Positions 1 to 6,549 are shown, counted from the stretch's first letter. The stretch: 9,904 bases of DNA from CANJQJ01 sp964383565 (GCA_964383565.1 CAYLIK010000119.1:1-9904), one strand, 5' to 3'. Numbers and translations: made by a program. Notes: generated by a model from the sequence alone, not told the origin.

Positions 1-74
1 GTGGGCACCGGCGTAGGGGTGGGGGTCGGCGTAGCTGTTGGTGTGGGCGTTGGCGTTGGCGTTGGCGTTGGTGT
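1..74 (-). repeat. Thr-Pro linker with GGCGTT hexamer repeat
   Basis: Read on the minus strand, these bases encode alternating Thr and Pro (residues 349-370, with one Ala at 362) followed by Val-Pro. Four perfect GGCGTT units lie at 46-69 and degenerate GGCGTA/GGGGTG variants fill the rest. The unit is six bases, so copy-number change would lengthen or shorten the linker by two residues without breaking the frame. Such Pro/Thr stretches usually act as stiff extracellular spacers between domains. The repeat may continue beyond base 1. Confidence 0.85.
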
Positions 75-1118
75 GATGATGCCGCCAACTGCCGCGAGCC
101 TGTAGCCCAGATTGCTCGCGAGCATTTTCGCCGGGTCGATATAAGGCAAGTTCGATGTCTTGAGCTGCGCCATCTGCGTCGAGGTGAATACCTGCGACGG
201 CGTATACTGGCCGCCGGTATCGGCAATGTTGCCGCTGCTCGTCAGACCGGTAATCTTCTGCAGGCTGATCCATACCGGATTGCCGTCATCCGTAGGCGAA
301 ATGACCGTGTTGTTCCGTACAGTCACGGTCCGGCCGCCTTCGACATAGATGCCGTTGGCCATGTTCTGGCCCACGACGAAATTATTTTCGATGGTTACGT
401 TCTGGTATGGCAGATTGCCGGTTTCGTCGCGCAGGAAGATGCCCTGCATGCCAGTACCCGAGCCCGTCAGCACGACATTGTTGCGGATGGTGATGTTGCT
501 GGAAGGCGAGCTCGATCCGTTCGTGAAGAACTGGATGGCATCCGGGTGATCATTGCTGGCGCGGTCGAAATTCTGATAGCGATTGCTGTCGATGAGAACG
601 GTCTGCACGTTCTGGAACTGCATACCGTCCGAACGGATGTCGTGGAGTTCGTTGCCCGATATGGTGATATTGGTCGAACCACCGAAAACGGCGCCGCGAC
701 CAAGCTGCTCGAATTCGCTGTTTATGATTTTGACGCCGTTTACGCCGCTAAAGTAAAGGCCGACGCCATCGTTTCCGGCATAGCCGTCCATCGAACCGTG
801 AACATGGACCGAATCGAATGTGATGTTGCTGCCGCCCTGAACCCTCGCCATGTAGGCGGCTTCGACGTTTTCACTCGAACTCAGGCCGCGGCCGATCTCA
901 ACCGACTTGATCGTGACGTTCGAGGCGTTGACCAGTTTCGCGTAGCTGATGCGCGCAGGGTTGTTGGTGTCCGCCGAGGTAATGGTAACGGCCGAGGTAA
1001 ACGACCTGCTAATCGTGAGGTTATACGCGCCAGCCGCAAGCTTGATGATATCGCCGCCGACGGCCTTGCTCACCGCCGCGTCAAGCTGTGCCTGGTTGGA
1101 AACTACTACGGTACTCAT
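1..1118 (-). CDS. Right-handed beta-helix protein, polysaccharide lyase/epimerase-like (C-terminus beyond window)
   Basis: The frame is open from an ATG at 1118-1116 to the window edge, giving 372 residues with no stop. Residues 8-33 (SNQAQLDAAV...GGDIIKLAAGAYN) match the usual opening of PL6/pectate-lyase-like beta helices. After that come repeated short strands of the type NVTIKSV, NITFDSV, NITISGN, VLIDSN, NITIRNN, NVTIENN and VTVRNN between residues about 67 and 271, spaced like helix coils. DGMQFQN (164-170) and HPDAIQFF (191-198) are polar patches that could line an active cleft. A Thr-Pro linker (349-372) then leads to an unseen C-terminal domain. There is no Sec signal peptide: the N-terminus is MSTVVVSNQAQLDAA. 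That fits type I secretion, and a type I exporter lies at 7326-9904. Surface proteins of the SpsR/GelR kind in sphingan clusters are a plausible relative. Fold confidence is high; the enzyme activity and substrate are unknown. Confidence 0.85.
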   Translation of the reverse strand, partial: MSTVVVSNQAQLDAAVSKAVGGDIIKLAAGAYNLTISRSFTSAVTITSADTNNPARISYAKLVNASNVTIKSVEIGRGLSSSENVEAAYMARVQGGSNITFDSVHVHGSMDGYAGNDGVGLYFSGVNGVKIINSEFEQLGRGAVFGGSTNITISGNELHDIRSDGMQFQNVQTVLIDSNRYQNFDRASNDHPDAIQFFTNGSSSPSSNITIRNNVVLTGSGTGMQGIFLRDETGNLPYQNVTIENNFVVGQNMANGIYVEGGRTVTVRNNTVISPTDDGNPVWISLQKITGLTSSGNIADTGGQYTPSQVFTSTQMAQLKTSNLPYIDPAKMLASNLGYRLAAVGGIITPTPTPTPTPTPTATPTPTPTPVP

Positions 1119-1128
1119 ACTAAAAAAG

Positions 1129-1134
1129 CCCCTT
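1129..1134 (-). promoter_or_regulatory. Ribosome binding site of the beta-helix gene
   Basis: AAGGGG on the minus strand, 10 bases before the ATG at 1118-1116. It is a partial Shine-Dalgarno match and supports this start; no closer purine-rich stretch is present. Confidence 0.4.
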
Positions 1135-1228
1135 GCTCAGAACGGCGATCAACTCGCCCGGGCAGCGCCGCTCAACGCTACCAACTGTCCCGAAAAATGG
1201 GCTTCGAGCTGTAAAATGATGATGTCCC

Positions 1229-1276
1229 ATTATGGTTGAGGACTGGTTAACCGGGCGGAGGCCCAAGTGGTTAACC
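1229..1276 (-). promoter_or_regulatory. Candidate promoter of the beta-helix gene with two GGTTAACC boxes
   Basis: On the minus strand a CATAAT (-10-like) lies at 1234-1229. The palindrome GGTTAACC occurs at 1245-1252 and again at 1269-1276, starts 24 bases apart. No -35 hexamer sits at the usual distance from the CATAAT; the nearer box lies just upstream of the -10 in its place, which is a layout seen in activator-dependent promoters. TTAACC resembles the core of the alphaproteobacterial CtrA half-site. The -10 and box sequences are seen directly; regulator identity and the transcription start are inference. Confidence 0.35.
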
Positions 1277-1335
1277 GATGTCAGTAAGTTCAAAATGAGG
1301 CTTCCGATCGATTAGTGTCAAACATCTCCACGCCC

Positions 1336-1350
1336 GAGATCCTGGATCTC
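1336..1350. promoter_or_regulatory. Perfect 15-base palindrome GAGATCC-T-GGATCTC
   Basis: Seven-base arms are perfectly complementary around a single central T. The size and symmetry suit a dimeric regulator site. The site lies about 220 bases upstream of the beta-helix start and 690 bases upstream of the glycosyltransferase. No known consensus is recognised. Confidence 0.25.
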
Positions 1351-1466
1351 AAAGACTGCGGATTTATTCGGAAATTGGGACGCTACTTACAGTATCAGAG
1401 CATTATGTCTGACGGCCTCACGAAACCCATTCGACTTCGTGTGCGACACCAAACGCCAATGCTATT

Positions 1467-1483
1467 GCTCAGAGGGCCTGAGC
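1467..1483. other. Short inverted repeat GCTCAG/CTGAGC
   Basis: A perfect six-base stem with a five-base loop (AGGGC). It ends only nine bases before the stronger hairpin at 1493-1526, so the two could form tandem stem-loops in a transcript of either strand. Confidence 0.3.
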
Positions 1484-1492
1484 CAGACGGTG

Positions 1493-1526
1493 CTTCCTGT
1501 CCGATGAATTGATCGGACAATGGAAG
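1493..1526. other. Strong stem-loop, 8+5 base pairs
   Basis: TGTCCGAT (1498-1505) pairs perfectly with ATCGGACA (1512-1519) across the six-base loop GAATTG. The stem resumes with CTTCC (1493-1497) pairing to GGAAG (1522-1526), leaving only AT at 1520-1521 as a bulge, for 13 base pairs in all. No T-run follows on the plus strand, and on the minus strand the bases after it are not T-rich, so it is not a classic intrinsic terminator. It could be an operator, an RNA structural element or part of a small RNA. Confidence 0.5.
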
Positions 1527-1718
1527 GGATTGTGATCATGGAACAAAATTTTGCCTAACGTGTTGCGACTGAGGTTAAGCTGGCGAAATAGTTAACGATG
1601 ATCAATCCGTTCCAAGCCTGATTCCCGGCGCTTTGCCTTCTTAACCTTTCGGCTTGCCGCGTAACGACCCAAATTTGCGGCCAAATTGCGTGGATTTTGA
1701 TCTGCGCTCGGAGCAAGT

Positions 1719-1726
1719 TTAACCAT
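1719..1726 (+). promoter_or_regulatory. TTAACCAT box (CtrA half-site match)
   Basis: An exact TTAACCAT, the half-site reported for the cell-cycle regulator CtrA in alphaproteobacteria, about 320 bases upstream of the glycosyltransferase start. CTTAACC at 1640-1646 lies about 80 bases before it. A single octamer could arise by chance, so the assignment is tentative. Confidence 0.25.
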
Positions 1727-2040
1727 TGGGCGCCCCGGTTTCCTCCAAACTGATCCAAAATGACACGCTTAAGCACATTCGCGAATCGGCCTGCCTCAGC
1801 CGGACGGTGCGAAGGGCGAATCGGAGAACTGTTCGGCCCTTCGGAGGAGAAATAATCGTCTGGTGCGTCGCCGGGAATTCTGATTCCAACCGGATGGAAG
1901 CCTTGAGGCCATTGTGCTAGCCGCCCTCGCCATGTCGTGGCGTCGAGACGGTGGGATTTCCCTTGCGAAGGCGCGGGCCGCGAGGAACGACTCCAGCTCG
2001 GAATTATGCGACACGATGCTTTGGGGGGATGAGTCGCTAT

Positions 2041-2997
2041 ATGCCATCTGAGGTGCAGCTTTCGCTGCTGGTGCCCGTAAAGGACGAGGAGGTCGCGCTC
2101 CCCGATTTTCTGACGCGCGTGGTGCCTGTGCTCGATTCGCTCCGGATTGATGGCAGGGCCATCGTCTGGGAGATCCTCTTCGTCGATGACGGGAGCGAGG
2201 ACCGGACGCTGGCGGAGATCATGTCTGCGCATGCCCATGATCCGCGCGTGGTCGGCTTGTCGCTATCCCGGAATTTCGGGAAAGAGGCGGCGTTGTCGGC
2301 CGGACTTGATCATGCCCGGGGCCAGGCTGTGATCCCGATCGACGTGGATCTTCAGGATCCGCCCGAGGTGATCGGCGATATGCTGGAGAAATGGCGCGAG
2401 GGTTTCGATGTCGTCTACGGCGTCCGCCGTGATCGCATGACCGACAGTCTGCCGAAGCGCTTGACGGCCGACCTTTATTACCGTGCCCATAACCGGCTTT
2501 CGCACGACAAGATTCCGGAGCATGCGGGCGATTTCCGGCTGCTCGATCGCAAGGTCGTCGATGTGATCCGGCGGATGCCCGAACGCAACCGGTTCATGAA
2601 GGGCTTGTTCGCCTGGTCGGGCTTCCGCCAGACGGCGGTGGAATATGATCGAAGCCAGCCGCAGCTGGGCAAAACGAAGTTCAATTACTGGAAGCTGTGG
2701 ACTCTGGCGATCGACGGGATCACCTCGGCATCGACTCTGCCACTCAGGGTTTGGAGCTATCTCGGCGGGCTGATCGCGCTCAGTGGCATGTTGTTCGCGC
2801 TCTGGATCGTGGTCAGGACAGTGCTCTACGGCGTCGATGTGCGCGGTTATCCGTCGCTGATGGTCGCGATCCTCTTCTTCGGCGGGCTGCAATTGCTCTC
2901 GCTGGGAATATTGGGCGAATATGTCGGGCGCGTGCTGATCGAGGTGAAGCACCGTCCGATCTATGTCATCCGCGAACGGATTGGGATCGAGGACTGA
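2041..2997 (+). CDS. Membrane-anchored family 2 glycosyltransferase, GtrB/ArnC/DPM1-like
   Basis: 318 residues. A GT-A catalytic domain comes first: LSLLVPVKDEE (8-17), VDDGS (48-52), SRNFGKEAALSAG (76-88) and the metal/nucleotide motif DVDLQDPPE (101-109), then DFRLLDR (164-170) and ERNRF (181-185). Two transmembrane helices follow at about 237-262 and 271-295, with a basic cytoplasmic tail. This layout is that of polyprenyl-phosphate glycosyltransferases, which load one sugar from a nucleotide donor onto undecaprenyl phosphate at the inner membrane; donor and final acceptor cannot be read from the sequence. The ATG at 2041 is preferred because the G-run at 2023-2028 lies 12 bases before it. 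An in-frame ATG at 2029 touches that run directly and would add four residues. Its TGA overlaps the ATG of the methyltransferase gene, so the two are surely co-transcribed and probably act on the same lipid-linked sugar. Confidence 0.9.
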   Translation: MPSEVQLSLLVPVKDEEVALPDFLTRVVPVLDSLRIDGRAIVWEILFVDDGSEDRTLAEIMSAHAHDPRVVGLSLSRNFGKEAALSAGLDHARGQAVIPIDVDLQDPPEVIGDMLEKWREGFDVVYGVRRDRMTDSLPKRLTADLYYRAHNRLSHDKIPEHAGDFRLLDRKVVDVIRRMPERNRFMKGLFAWSGFRQTAVEYDRSQPQLGKTKFNYWKLWTLAIDGITSASTLPLRVWSYLGGLIALSGMLFALWIVVRTVLYGVDVRGYPSLMVAILFFGGLQLLSLGILGEYVGRVLIEVKHRPIYVIRERIGIED

Positions 2998-3725
2998 TGG
3001 AACGCGCCGTTTACGACCGCATGGCGGAAATCGACGAGGTCCATTGGTGGTTCACCGCACGTCGTAAGATTATCGACAAGGTAATCCGCACCCATGTGGC
3101 CCCGCCGCCGGGTGCGCGCATCCTAGAGGTGGGGTGCGGCACTGGTTCCAACCTGGCGCTGCTCCAGCGTTTCGGGACACTCGATGCGATCGAACCGGAC
3201 GATACAGCGCGCGCGCTCTCTTCCAAACGGGGCGGAATTGAAATTCAGGGCGGTTTGCTCCCCGATGGCGTGACGCTTGACGACAGCGCTTACGATCTGA
3301 TCGCGATGCTCGACGTGCTTGAGCATATTCCCGACGATCGCATCGCATTGGAATCGCTGCGGCCCAAGCTTCGGCAGGGCGGCAAGCTGCTACTCACAGT
3401 TCCTGCCATGCCTTGGCTCTGGAGTGCGCATGACGAGGCGCATCATCACAAGCGCCGCTATACCGGAAGCTCGCTGGCCAGGGTGGTGACCGGCACCGGC
3501 TATCGCATCACCTACCAATCCTATTTCAACACGGTGCTGTTTCCGCTGGTCGCGCTTGCCCGCGGTGTCGGGAAGCTTACCGGCAAGGAGGGCGGGGATG
3601 ACGCCCTGCCGCCGGCGCCGGTCAACGCGGTGCTTGGCGCTCTCTTCTCGGCCGAAGCCGCATGGCTCGGTCGGTTTAGCTTCCCGGTCGGCGTCTCGCT
3701 GATCCTTGTGGCCGAGCCGGCCTGA
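2997..3725 (+). CDS. SAM-dependent class I methyltransferase
   Basis: 242 residues, starting at the ATG of the ATGA overlap with the glycosyltransferase, with GAGG four bases upstream. HWWFTARR (16-23) is a typical opening of methyltransferases found beside glycan genes. The SAM-binding glycine loop is EVGCGTG (44-50), an acidic residue that would hold the ribose is E66 (DAIEPD), and the post-strand motif is DVLEHI (106-111). SAHDEAHHHKRRYT (143-156) is rich in His and basic residues and may contribute to acceptor binding. The C-terminal part (175-242) is hydrophobic in places (TVLFPLVALA, VNAVLGALFSAEAAWLG), which would suit contact with a membrane-bound substrate. Translational coupling to a lipid-sugar glycosyltransferase suggests methylation of the sugar or lipid-linked product, but the acceptor is unknown. 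Its stop directly abuts the rmlA stop on the other strand. Confidence 0.88.
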   Translation: MERAVYDRMAEIDEVHWWFTARRKIIDKVIRTHVAPPPGARILEVGCGTGSNLALLQRFGTLDAIEPDDTARALSSKRGGIEIQGGLLPDGVTLDDSAYDLIAMLDVLEHIPDDRIALESLRPKLRQGGKLLLTVPAMPWLWSAHDEAHHHKRRYTGSSLARVVTGTGYRITYQSYFNTVLFPLVALARGVGKLTGKEGGDDALPPAPVNAVLGALFSAEAAWLGRFSFPVGVSLILVAEPA

Positions 3726-3739
3726 TCAGCTGTCGGCCA
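3709..3739. terminator. Possible two-way stem-loop over the convergent stop codons
   Basis: TGGCCGA (3709-3715) pairs perfectly with TCGGCCA (3733-3739) around a 17-base loop. The loop contains the self-complementary CTGATCAG, in which the two stop codons sit back to back. The stem is GC-rich, but neither strand has a following T-run, so it may only slow converging polymerases. It lies inside both coding ends because there is no intergenic space. Confidence 0.25.
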
Positions 3740-4592
3740 GCCGCAGCAGCGCCTTGCCGTAGGACGTCTTGGAGAACAGCTCACCCCGCCGACGAAGCTG
3801 GTCGCGATCGATGAAGCCCTGATTGAACGCGATTTCTTCGAGGCTCGCAATCTCGACGCCCTGCCGTTTCTGAAGGGTGCGTACAAATTCCGATGCTTCG
3901 AGCAGGCTGTCATGCGTGCCCGTGTCGAGCCAGGCGAATCCGCGCCCCATACGCTCGACGTAAAGCTCGCCCATTTCCATGTAGAAGCGGTTGAGATCGG
4001 TGATCTCCAGCTCTCCGCGCGCTGAGGGCTTCACCTTGCGGGCCAGCTCGACCACGCGATTGTCGTAGAAATAGAGGCCGGTTACGGCCCAGCTCGATTT
4101 CGGCTTGGCGGGCTTTTCCTCGATGCTGATCGCCTTGCCGCCTTCGTCGAGTTCGACCACGCCATAAGCTTCAGGCTGATCGACATGATAGGCGAAGACC
4201 GTGGCTCCCTGCGTACGCGCGCGCGCGTTCATCAGTATCTCGGTCAAGCCGGCGCCGAAGAAGATATTGTCGCCCAGCACCAGCGCCGCCGGCTGATCGC
4301 CGATGAAATCCGCGCCAATCAGGAATGCTTGAGCCAGTCCTTCGGGTTTTGGCTGAACGGCATATTGGATCGAGACACCAATCTCGCTGCCGTCACCGAA
4401 CAGGCGCTTATAGTTGTCGAGATATTCGGGAGAGGAGATGATCAGGATCTCGCGGATGCCGGCCATCATCAGCACGGACATCGGATAATAGATCATTGGC
4501 TTATCGTAGACCGGCAGCAGCTGCTTGTTGACCGCCAGCGTTGCCGGATGCAGGCGCGTGCCCGATCCGCCCGCAAGGATGATGCCCTTCAT
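3726..4592 (-). CDS. rmlA: Glucose-1-phosphate thymidylyltransferase
   Basis: 288 residues, the normal length of the short RmlA/RfbA form. It joins dTTP and glucose-1-phosphate to give dTDP-glucose, the first step of dTDP-L-rhamnose synthesis, in the cytoplasm. Visible signatures are GGSGTRLHP (8-16), NKQLLPVYDKP (22-32), LGDNIFFG (106-113), EEKP (158-161) and WLDTGTHDSLLEAS (221-234). The start is the ATG at 4592-4590: MKGIILAGG is the canonical N-terminus, GGAGGG lies nine bases upstream at 4607-4602, and the ATG overlaps the rmlD stop as ATGA. The frame stays open upstream to 4646, but those 18 residues lie inside rmlD. It is the last gene of the rmlCBDA operon; family members are usually feedback-inhibited by dTDP-rhamnose. 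The sphingan-cluster name for this gene is rhsA. Confidence 0.96.
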   Translation of the reverse strand: MKGIILAGGSGTRLHPATLAVNKQLLPVYDKPMIYYPMSVLMMAGIREILIISSPEYLDNYKRLFGDGSEIGVSIQYAVQPKPEGLAQAFLIGADFIGDQPAALVLGDNIFFGAGLTEILMNARARTQGATVFAYHVDQPEAYGVVELDEGGKAISIEEKPAKPKSSWAVTGLYFYDNRVVELARKVKPSARGELEITDLNRFYMEMGELYVERMGRGFAWLDTGTHDSLLEASEFVRTLQKRQGVEIASLEEIAFNQGFIDRDQLRRRGELFSKTSYGKALLRLADS

Positions 4593-5482
4593 ACGTCCGC
4601 ACCCTCCAGAAGCGTTTCCAATATATCGTCGATTGCGTCTTGCCATGGGCGAGGCGTGATTTCGAAATCACGGCTTATCTTGTCCGTGGCCAGCCGCGAA
4701 TTGGCCGGGCGTTTGGCCGGCGTGGGATAATCTGCCGTCGTGATCGCGTCGACCTTCGGTGCTGTGCGACCATGCTGCGCAGCGCGCTTGAAGACATGGG
4801 TCGCCAGATCGTGCCAGTTCGCCTGTCCGGTATTGACGAAATGATAGGTGCCCGTCGGCGCATCGCCATCGCCGAGGCGTTTTTCCGTCAGCGTCAGAAG
4901 CGTCTCGGCGATATCGGCAGCCGAGGTCGGGCAACCGATCTGGTCGGCCACCACACCCAGCTTCTCACGTTCCGCGCCAATGCGCAGCATCGTCTTGACG
5001 AAATTATTTCCCCACGGGCTGACCACCCAGGCGGTACGCAGAATTAGGTGCCGTGCGCCAGCCTCTCGCACGGCCCGCTCTCCGGCTTCCTTGGACGCGC
5101 CATAGACGCCGAGCGGCGCAACGGGATCATCTTCATTGTAGAAGCCATTCTTGGTGCCATCGAAGACATAGTCGGTTGAAACATGCAGCAAGGGGATGCT
5201 TTTGTCGGCAGCCGCTTTCGCCATGATGCCGGGCGCCTCGCCATTGATCGCGAAGGCTGTATCCCGGTCGCTCTCCGCCTTGTCGACGGCCGTATAGGCT
5301 GCGCAGTTGATAATCGCGCCCCAGTCTTGGGAAGCGATCATCGCCTCGATCGAGTCGCGATTAGTCAGGTCCAGCTCATCACGTGCTGGCGCGACGATCT
5401 CGAAGCGGCCTCGATTGGCCTGCGCGATCCCGGTCCCCACCTGTCCGCTGCCGCCAGTGACGAGAACAAGCGGCTTGATCAC
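4589..5482 (-). CDS. rmlD: dTDP-4-dehydrorhamnose reductase
   Basis: 297 residues. It reduces dTDP-4-keto-L-rhamnose to dTDP-L-rhamnose with NAD(P)H, the last step of the pathway. It is an extended SDR: the nucleotide loop is GGSGQVG (10-16), then NCAAYTAVDKAE (59-70), STDYVFDG (102-109), the catalytic pair YGASK (Y127, K131) and QIGCPT (181-186), all typical of RmlD/RfbD. The start is GTG at 5482-5480 and overlaps the rmlB stop as GTGA; MIKPLVLVTGG fits the family start exactly. The upstream ribosome site is poor (only AAGG), so translation probably depends on coupling to rmlB. Confidence 0.96.
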   Translation of the reverse strand: MIKPLVLVTGGSGQVGTGIAQANRGRFEIVAPARDELDLTNRDSIEAMIASQDWGAIINCAAYTAVDKAESDRDTAFAINGEAPGIMAKAAADKSIPLLHVSTDYVFDGTKNGFYNEDDPVAPLGVYGASKEAGERAVREAGARHLILRTAWVVSPWGNNFVKTMLRIGAEREKLGVVADQIGCPTSAADIAETLLTLTEKRLGDGDAPTGTYHFVNTGQANWHDLATHVFKRAAQHGRTAPKVDAITTADYPTPAKRPANSRLATDKISRDFEITPRPWQDAIDDILETLLEGADV

Positions 5483-6549
5483 CCGGCCTTCAACCCCAGC
5501 CGCTCACCGGCATAGGCGCCGGAGAGGATCGGCTGCCACCAGTCGCCATTGTCGAGATACCATTGGATCGTGCGGGCGATGCCGGTTTCGAAGGTTTCGT
5601 TTGGCGTCCAGCCGAGGTCTCGGCGGAGCTTGCTGGCGTCGATCGCATAGCGGAAATCGTGGCCGGGCCGGTCGGCGACGAAGTTGATCTGCTCGCGATA
5701 GCTTTTGCCGTCGGTGCGCGGACGGATGCGGTCGAGCGTGTCGCAGATCGTCTCAACGACTGTCAGGTTGGTCCGCTCCGAATTGCCGCCGATCATGTAG
5801 CTTTCGCCTGGCACGCCACGTTCGAACACGGCGGTGAGCGCGCGGACATGATCGTCGACATAAAGCCAGTCCCGCACATTCTGCCCCGCGCCGTAAACCG
5901 GCAGCTTTTCGCCGTGCAGGCATTTAATGATGATCAGCGGGATCAGCTTTTCGGGGAAATGATAAGGCCCGTAATTGTTCGAGCAGTTCGTCACCAGCAC
6001 CGGCAGGCCGTAAGTGTGATGCCACGCGCGGACCAGATGGTCCGAACCGGCCTTGGAGGCGGAATAGGGCGACCGGGGATCGTAGGCAGTTTCCTCAGTG
6101 AAGAAGCCGTCATTGCCAAGCGCGCCGAATACCTCGTCGGTGGAGATATGATGAAAGCGGAAGGCCGCGCGCGATTGGTCGTCCAGGCCCTTCCAATACT
6201 CCATCACCGCTGAGAGCAGGGTGAATGTGCCGACGAGATTGGTCTGGATGAAGTCGGCGGGGCCATCGATCGAGCGGTCGACATGGGATTCCGCGGCGAG
6301 ATGGGTGACGACGTCAGGTTTGAAGTCGTTGATGAGCCGTGACATCTCCGAAGCGTCACAGATGTTGGCACGCGCAAAGGCGTAGCGGTTGCTGTCGGCG
6401 ATCGGGGCGACCGACGCGACATTGCCAGCATAAGTAAGCGCATCGACGTTGAGCACGTGATGATCGGTCTCACGGATCAGGTGGCGTACCAGCGCCGATC
6501 CGATGAAGCCTGCTCCACCGGTAACGAAGATACGAAGGGGCGTGCTCAT
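5479..6549 (-). CDS. rmlB: dTDP-glucose 4,6-dehydratase
   Basis: 356 residues, full length for RmlB/RfbB. It converts dTDP-glucose to dTDP-4-keto-6-deoxyglucose with tightly bound NAD. Motifs in order are GGAGFIG (11-17, cofactor loop), HLAAESHVDRS (83-93), STDEVFG (136-142), the YSASK dyad (Y162, K166) and NNYGPYHFPEKLIP (191-204), which binds the nucleotide sugar. The DE pair in STDEVFG matches the Asp/Glu that act in dehydration. The ATG at 6549-6547 overlaps the rmlC stop as ATGA, with GGAGG four bases upstream at 6558-6554. Nothing is missing or altered. Confidence 0.97.
   Translation of the reverse strand: MSTPLRIFVTGGAGFIGSALVRHLIRETDHHVLNVDALTYAGNVASVAPIADSNRYAFARANICDASEMSRLINDFKPDVVTHLAAESHVDRSIDGPADFIQTNLVGTFTLLSAVMEYWKGLDDQSRAAFRFHHISTDEVFGALGNDGFFTEETAYDPRSPYSASKAGSDHLVRAWHHTYGLPVLVTNCSNNYGPYHFPEKLIPLIIIKCLHGEKLPVYGAGQNVRDWLYVDDHVRALTAVFERGVPGESYMIGGNSERTNLTVVETICDTLDRIRPRTDGKSYREQINFVADRPGHDFRYAIDASKLRRDLGWTPNETFETGIARTIQWYLDNGDWWQPILSGAYAGERLGLKAG

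Larger units (their letters stand above)
1119..2040. other. Long non-coding region with palindromes and TTAA boxes
   Basis: About 920 bases separate the minus-strand beta-helix gene from the plus-strand glycosyltransferase gene. No reading frame here has a recognisable domain, good codon use and a ribosome site together. The stretch 1200-1800 is visibly richer in A+T than the flanking genes. TTAA, rare elsewhere in the window, occurs at 1247, 1271, 1575, 1592, 1641, 1719 and 1769. Palindromes include GGTTAACC twice, a 15-base palindrome at 1336-1350, CAAAATTTTG at 1544-1553, GCTTAAGC at 1767-1774 and ATTCGCGAAT at 1777-1786. GGAGGAG at 1842-1848 looks like a Shine-Dalgarno but has no usable start after it. 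It is probably a two-way regulatory region; a small RNA or a decayed gene cannot be excluded. Confidence 0.6.

Noticed and set aside
1..74. CRISPR or tandem-repeat array at the left edge
   Set aside because: The unit is a six-base codon-pair repeat inside an open reading frame, without spacers; it encodes a Thr-Pro linker.
546..1214. 222-residue plus-strand frame opposite the beta-helix gene
   Set aside because: It is a mirror of the codon pattern of the minus-strand gene; the minus strand shows clear beta-helix repeats.
1293..1321. TTGACA -35-like hexamer on the minus strand (1321-1316)
   Set aside because: At spacer lengths of 16-18 the following hexamer is TCATTT or similar, which is too poor a -10 to call a promoter.
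1315..1512. 65-residue plus-strand frame starting with GTG
   Set aside because: No ribosome site, codon use unlike the neighbouring genes, no recognisable motif, and its end runs into the hairpin at 1493-1526.
1951..2040. Longer N-terminus for the glycosyltransferase
   Set aside because: The extra 30 residues are Arg/Gly-rich and unlike the family, which starts a few residues before the LSLLVPVKDEE strand.
1119..2040. Insertion sequence or prophage remnant in the gap
   Set aside because: No terminal inverted repeats, target duplication or transposase-like residues could be found on either strand.
1555..2238. 227-residue minus-strand frame across the intergenic region into the glycosyltransferase
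   Set aside because: Its upstream half is the antisense of a clear glycosyltransferase and the protein shows no domain or coherent hydrophobic pattern.
2697..2996. 100-residue upstream extension of the methyltransferase frame
   Set aside because: It overlaps the membrane helices of the glycosyltransferase in another frame; the ATG at 2997 in the ATGA overlap gives the family N-terminus.
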